The notes below the pieces were generated by a model, which was not told where the DNA came from, made no database searches, and saw only the letters and a list, made by a program, of their open reading frames with translations. Source: UBA2040 sp047637535 (GTDB lineage Bacteria; Bacteroidota; Bacteroidia; Flavobacteriales_D; Crocinitomicaceae). Taken from it: a stretch of DNA of 8,850 nucleotides. Position 1 is the first letter of the stretch, and each line of letters begins with the position of its first letter. Location of the stretch: the NCBI GenBank assembly GCA_047637535.1, contig JBLIKY010000094.1, forward strand, positions 1-8,850. The letters are read 5' to 3'. Below are positions 6,000 to 8,850 of the stretch, piece by piece. Position numbers and translations under genes: made by a program.

Positions 6000-7397
6000 T
6001 CATTTCATCGAGCCAATCATCTTAGACGGATCAACGATTTCGTCATATTCTTCAGAAGTTACGTGTCCCAAACCTACAGATGCTTCTTTCAAAGTCAAGC
6101 CATTTTTATGGGCGTGTTTTGCTATTTCGGCCGCTTTGTAATACCCGATTTTTGTATTCAAAGCAGTCACTAACATCAAAGAGTTTTCTAAGTGTTTTTG
6201 GATAACTGGTTCGTTAGCCTCAATTCCAGCGGCGCAATTTTCTGTGAAAGAAACACAAGCATCACCAATCAAACGAGCAGATTGAAGCACGTTATAAGCG
6301 ATAACCGGCTTGAATACGTTTAATTCGAAATGTCCGTTTGAACCCGCGATAGAAACCGCAACATCGTTCCCCATAACTTGAGCACAAACCATAGTTAAAG
6401 CCTCTGGCTGAGTTGGATTTACTTTTCCTGGCATGATAGACGAACCCGGTTCGTTATCAGGAATAATAATCTCTCCAATACCACATCTCGGACCTGAAGA
6501 CAAAATTCTTACATCATTTCCAATTTTCATTAAAGAAACAGCGGCTCTTTTAAGAGCTCCAGACAGTTCAACCATCGCATCATGTGCTGCCAATGCTTCA
6601 AACTTATTTGGGGCAGTCACAAAAGGCAAACCGGTGAATTCTGCGATTTTCTTGGCCACAAGAACGTCATAACCATTTGGAGTATTTAAACCCGTGCCAA
6701 CGGCAGTTCCTCCCAATGCCAATTCAGTTACTGGAACCAATGCATTTCCTAAGCAACGAATAGAATGATTCAATTGAGCAACATAACCGCTAAATTCTTG
6801 ACCCAAAGTAAGAGGTGTAGCGTCCATCATGTGCGTACGACCCGTTTTAACGATGTGCTTAAACGCTTCCACTTTCGTTTGTAGTGCATCTCTCAAAGTA
6901 ACGAGACCCGGTAAAGTGACGTCTACTGTCATTTTATACGTCGCAATGTGCATTGCTGTTGGGTAAGTATCGTTTGACGATTGAGATTTATTTACATCGT
7001 CATTGGGGTTAAGTACTTTTTCAGTATCGGTTAATTTACCCCCGTTGATCACGTGACCACGATTAGCAATTACTTCGTTGCAATTCATGTTGGATTGGGT
7101 ACCCGAACCCGTTTGCCAGATTACCAATGGAAACTCATCGTCGTGTTGTCCGGTCAATATCTCATCACACACCTTGGAAATAAGTTCTTTCTTCTCATTT
7201 GACAAGACACCCAATTCACAATTTGTATGTGCTGCAGCCTTCTTAAGGTAAGCAAAAGCGTGAACAATTTCTTTAGGCATCGAACCTTCTGGACCGATTT
7301 TAAAATTGTTTCGAGAACGCTCTGTTTGCGCCGCCCAGTATCTGTGAGCAGGTACCTTTACCTCTCCCATTGTATCTTTTTCTATTCTGAAATCCAT
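6000..7397 (-). CDS. fumC: Fumarate hydratase, class II
   Basis: The enzyme reversibly hydrates fumarate to L-malate in the TCA cycle in the cytoplasm, as an iron-independent homotetramer. From ATG 7397 the product is 465 residues, close to the 467 of E. coli FumC. Visible family motifs are TGSGTQSNMN (96-105), SSNDTYPTAMH (140-150), GRTHMMDATPL (187-197, holding the conserved His), and the fumarase/aspartase signature GSSIMPGKVNP (318-328) with the catalytic-loop serines. The full set GSG, SSN, GRTH and SSIMPGKxN separates it from adenylosuccinate lyase; the DATP version of the second motif and overall length favour FumC over aspartase. An in-frame ATG at 7514 would add 39 residues that cross the promoter region and overlap the divergent small gene, so I reject it. 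Confidence 0.97.
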   Translation of the reverse strand: MDFRIEKDTMGEVKVPAHRYWAAQTERSRNNFKIGPEGSMPKEIVHAFAYLKKAAAHTNCELGVLSNEKKELISKVCDEILTGQHDDEFPLVIWQTGSGTQSNMNCNEVIANRGHVINGGKLTDTEKVLNPNDDVNKSQSSNDTYPTAMHIATYKMTVDVTLPGLVTLRDALQTKVEAFKHIVKTGRTHMMDATPLTLGQEFSGYVAQLNHSIRCLGNALVPVTELALGGTAVGTGLNTPNGYDVLVAKKIAEFTGLPFVTAPNKFEALAAHDAMVELSGALKRAAVSLMKIGNDVRILSSGPRCGIGEIIIPDNEPGSSIMPGKVNPTQPEALTMVCAQVMGNDVAVSIAGSNGHFELNVFKPVIAYNVLQSARLIGDACVSFTENCAAGIEANEPVIQKHLENSLMLVTALNTKIGYYKAAEIAKHAHKNGLTLKEASVGLGHVTSEEYDEIVDPSKMIGSMK

Positions 7398-7448
7398 TTT
7401 GTATTGATTGTTTGAATTATTTATTAATTTTACAATGTAATTCGAACA

Positions 7449-7456
7449 CAAAAATA
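7449..7456 (-). promoter_or_regulatory. Candidate -7 element of fumC
   Basis: Read on the minus strand this is TATTTTTG, an exact match to TAnnTTTG, 51 bases upstream of the fumC ATG. A -33 element would fall inside the divergent small gene and none is evident. In this AT-rich 68-base spacer a chance match is quite possible. Confidence 0.3.
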
Positions 7457-7465
7457 ATAATAACG

Positions 7466-7621
7466 ATGAGTTTTTTAGGACTAGCCTTGTTTCTTTTGAT
7501 TGGTGGAATGGCATTTTGGATGCTTGTATTTTTAATGGGCTTTGTCCTACCGTATTGGATTACCCTTGGTGCTTTCAGATTAATGCAACCAAAAAGAATT
7601 TTTGAAGACGACGAAGAATAA
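7466..7621 (+). CDS. 51-residue membrane protein with acidic tail
   Basis: The ATG at 7466 opens a short frame encoding a strongly hydrophobic stretch (about residues 2-38, enough for one long or two short helices, with GLALFLLIGG and GFVLPYW), then a basic patch QPKR (40-43) and an acidic end EDDEE. A longer in-frame start at 7412 would lie within the fumC leader and is less likely. A hairpin terminator follows 24 bases after the stop, which supports a real transcription unit. I do not recognise a family; the composition fits a small inner-membrane protein with its charged tail in the cytoplasm. It is divergent from fumC with 68 bases between the start codons. Confidence 0.6.
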   Translation: MSFLGLALFLLIGGMAFWMLVFLMGFVLPYWITLGAFRLMQPKRIFEDDEE

Positions 7622-7645
7622 TATTTCTTCTCAACGATATATAAT

Positions 7646-7676
7646 AAAAGCACTAGTCATTGACTGGTGCTTTTTT
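7646..7676. terminator. Terminator between the 51-aa ORF and the T9SS protein gene
   Basis: A 13-bp stem (7646-7658 with 7662-7674) contains AGCACTAGTC/GACTGGTGCT, one T-G wobble (7654/7666) and a 3-base loop, followed by Ts to 7676. On the minus strand the stem ends in TTTTATTATA, so it may also stop leftward transcription from the secreted-protein gene. Confidence 0.85.
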
Positions 7677-7778
7677 GGTTTTTATTTGTTTAGACGATCG
7701 GCGCGGAATTCAATTTACGCGGGAACCTTCAATTGTAATCCTGCTCCGCTGGATTTTCTTTTGTACGATAAAAACAAA

Positions 7779-8000
7779 TTATTCCTTCACCACCCTTACA
7801 AACGACGCCCCATTCTCAAAATAAACTTTCAAGAAGTAAACCCCATCGCTTAATAGAGATAAATTAACCGTCGAATCCGATTTGTCGACCTTGATTTTTT
7901 GACCTTGAATGTCGTAGCATTCGATGCTTTCAATTTTGGCTTCAGCTTTTACGGTTATTATATCTTTTGTCGGGTTGGGGTAAACCGAGAGTTCAACCAA
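7779..8000 (-). other. T9SS type A C-terminal sorting domain (coding segment)
   Basis: The final 73 codons encode the cargo signal: the conserved YPNPTKD near the start, a strand pair ending in YDIQGQKI, the LSDGVYFLKV strand, and a basic VRVVKE end. It begins about 10 residues after the last Ig-like module, the usual placement. In known T9SS cargo such domains are cleaved after outer-membrane transit. Confidence 0.92.
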
Positions 8001-8850
8001 ACTATTTTCTTCTATAGCAACATAAGCACTCGTCAAGAATACCCATGCAACGTCGCAGAGTTGGTCGTTGTTGCATAATTCGTACTCTATGCTGTCTTTT
8101 GTAAAGGCTTTGTACGATGGGTTAGTGTAGGTGAAATTCTGATCTGTAACTTGCGTTAAAGTCGCATCTCCGTGAAATGGCCCTTGAAGAACTGAGATCG
8201 AAAGCGTGCCTCCGTTTGGATCGTTGTCGTTGGAGATAGGTTCGATGAAAGAGTTTTCGTTAGTTACAGTAATGTTATCGTTGTTTGAGACGGGAGCAAC
8301 AGGCTTCTTAGTTACTATAAATTGAATCCAACCTGTCTCGCAATAACCGTAGGTTTTGCACACTTCGTATTGCAAACTGTCTCTTCCAAAAGTTGATGCT
8401 GCGGTGCTGAAAGCGATTTTTCCGTCATTGAACATGTAGGCACTTGCTTTTTTAGGAGGTGTCAGAATTTTGAAATTACATGCTTCGCTGTTATAGTCAT
8501 CGTTGGTGGTTAAGTCGAATTGTACTGTCTTACCTGATTCGGTTGTGAAAGTATCTTGTACTAAGATTGGGTAAGTACCAACTTCTTGAATATTGATCAC
8601 AATAGTTGCAGTAGCCGAACACAAACCTCCCAAATCACAAGCTTTGTATTTTATGGTATCAACTCCCGTGAACTTCAAAGGCGGTATATACGAAAAGTCT
8701 TCGTTTGGCAAAATAGTCACCTGACCCAACTGCGCAGAAACAAACTCACTGTAAATGTAATCAGCGTCAGGGTCGGTATCGTTGGCGCGCATTTTAAGGG
8801 CAACTGCTCCGGTGTCGCCTACGTTGAATAGGTCGTCAGCTGCTATAGGG
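7779..8850 (-). CDS. Secreted multi-module protein with T9SS type A sorting domain, partial (N-terminus beyond right edge)
   Basis: The frame runs from the right edge to the TAA at 7781-7779, giving 356 visible residues. It stays open past the Met at 8792, so that Met is internal and the protein is larger. Three tandem beta-rich modules of about 93-95 residues resemble the bacterial Ig/cadherin-like repeats of surface proteins. Each has an Asp/Asn-rich segment near its start (NDTDPDAD, TNDDYN, SNDNDPN), a T/S-x-D-[ST]-[IL] turn, and near its end a Y-x-x-C-x5-C motif. The last 73 residues form a type IX sorting domain: LSVYPNPTKDIITV, then YDIQGQKI, LSDGVYFLKV and FVRVVKE. Known role of that domain: recognition by the Bacteroidota outer-membrane T9SS for secretion or surface attachment. 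Function is probably adhesion or a structural surface role. No catalytic domain is visible in this part. Confidence 0.93.
   Translation of the reverse strand, partial: PIAADDLFNVGDTGAVALKMRANDTDPDADYIYSEFVSAQLGQVTILPNEDFSYIPPLKFTGVDTIKYKACDLGGLCSATATIVINIQEVGTYPILVQDTFTTESGKTVQFDLTTNDDYNSEACNFKILTPPKKASAYMFNDGKIAFSTAASTFGRDSLQYEVCKTYGYCETGWIQFIVTKKPVAPVSNNDNITVTNENSFIEPISNDNDPNGGTLSISVLQGPFHGDATLTQVTDQNFTYTNPSYKAFTKDSIEYELCNNDQLCDVAWVFLTSAYVAIEENSLVELSVYPNPTKDIITVKAEAKIESIECYDIQGQKIKVDKSDSTVNLSLLSDGVYFLKVYFENGASFVRVVKE
8028..8850 (-). repeat. Three tandem protein modules with Cys-x5-Cys pairs (coding repeat)
   Basis: Approximate module limits are 8850-8583, 8582-8307 and 8306-8028. The repeats are diverged and visible only at protein level: YKACDLGGLC, YEVCKTYGYC and YELCNNDQLC sit at equivalent positions, 93 and 95 residues apart. 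The first module is cut by the window edge. Confidence 0.8.

Noticed and set aside
7398..7514. 39-residue N-terminal extension of fumC from ATG 7514
   Set aside because: Family alignment starts at MDFRIEKDTMG (7397); the extension crosses the intergenic promoter region and overlaps the divergent 51-aa ORF.
7602..7853. Plus-strand frame of 83 codons after the 51-aa ORF
   Set aside because: It crosses the terminator hairpin and runs antisense into the T9SS sorting domain; no domain or sensible composition.
1..8850. Mobile element, CRISPR, toxin-antitoxin, biosynthetic cluster or defence system
   Set aside because: No transposase, integrase, spaced direct repeats, target-site duplications, nuclease or other effector domains were seen; the genes are mostly housekeeping or envelope functions.

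Overview
The window looks like ordinary chromosomal DNA of a Bacteroidota bacterium, most likely in the Flavobacteriales. The evidence is a low-GC composition with AT-rich intergenic spacers, a type IX secretion (T9SS) C-terminal sorting domain, a TonB-family protein with the Bacteroidota-style N-terminus (basic stretch, then DLEQQR, then one membrane helix), several matches to the Bacteroidota -7 promoter element TAnnTTTG, and starts without clear Shine-Dalgarno sequences. Genus and species cannot be told from the sequence. I see no insertion sequence, phage gene, CRISPR array, tRNA or rRNA.

Layout. Bases 1-502 (minus) hold most of a lipoprotein with a heavy-metal-associated (HMA) domain, cut by the left edge. 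It is divergent from engB (625-1224, plus), a ribosome-assembly GTPase, which is followed by a small Lys/Glu-rich ORF (1273-1485) and a strong terminator. Next come glyS (1591-3126), encoding a single-chain class II glycyl-tRNA synthetase, and a single-domain response-regulator receiver (3201-3614) in which glycine replaces the phosphorylatable aspartate. This receiver gene meets a minus-strand operon head-on, and the two stop codons overlap. That operon reads 5026 to 3611: a 104-aa two-helix membrane protein, a fatty acid hydroxylase/sterol desaturase-type di-iron membrane enzyme, and a 73-aa membrane protein whose start overlaps the enzyme's stop.

Divergent from the operon is a TonB-family protein (5203-5919). 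It is separated from the convergent fumC (7397-6000, class II fumarate hydratase) by a perfect 42-bp palindromic, apparently bidirectional terminator. Divergent from fumC is a 51-aa membrane ORF (7466-7621) with a second, probably bidirectional terminator. The right end (8850-7779, minus) is the C-terminal part of a large secreted protein made of cadherin/Big-like repeat modules, each with a Cys-x5-Cys pair, ending in a T9SS sorting domain.

How the genes work together. Most are unrelated housekeeping units: translation and ribosome assembly (engB, glyS), the TCA cycle (fumC), envelope energy transduction (TonB family), and surface or secreted proteins (T9SS cargo, HMA lipoprotein). The one compact group that looks like a functional module is the three-gene membrane operon around the hydroxylase. 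The most unusual single gene is the receiver lacking its phospho-acceptor. I found no convincing new multi-gene defence or mobile system.
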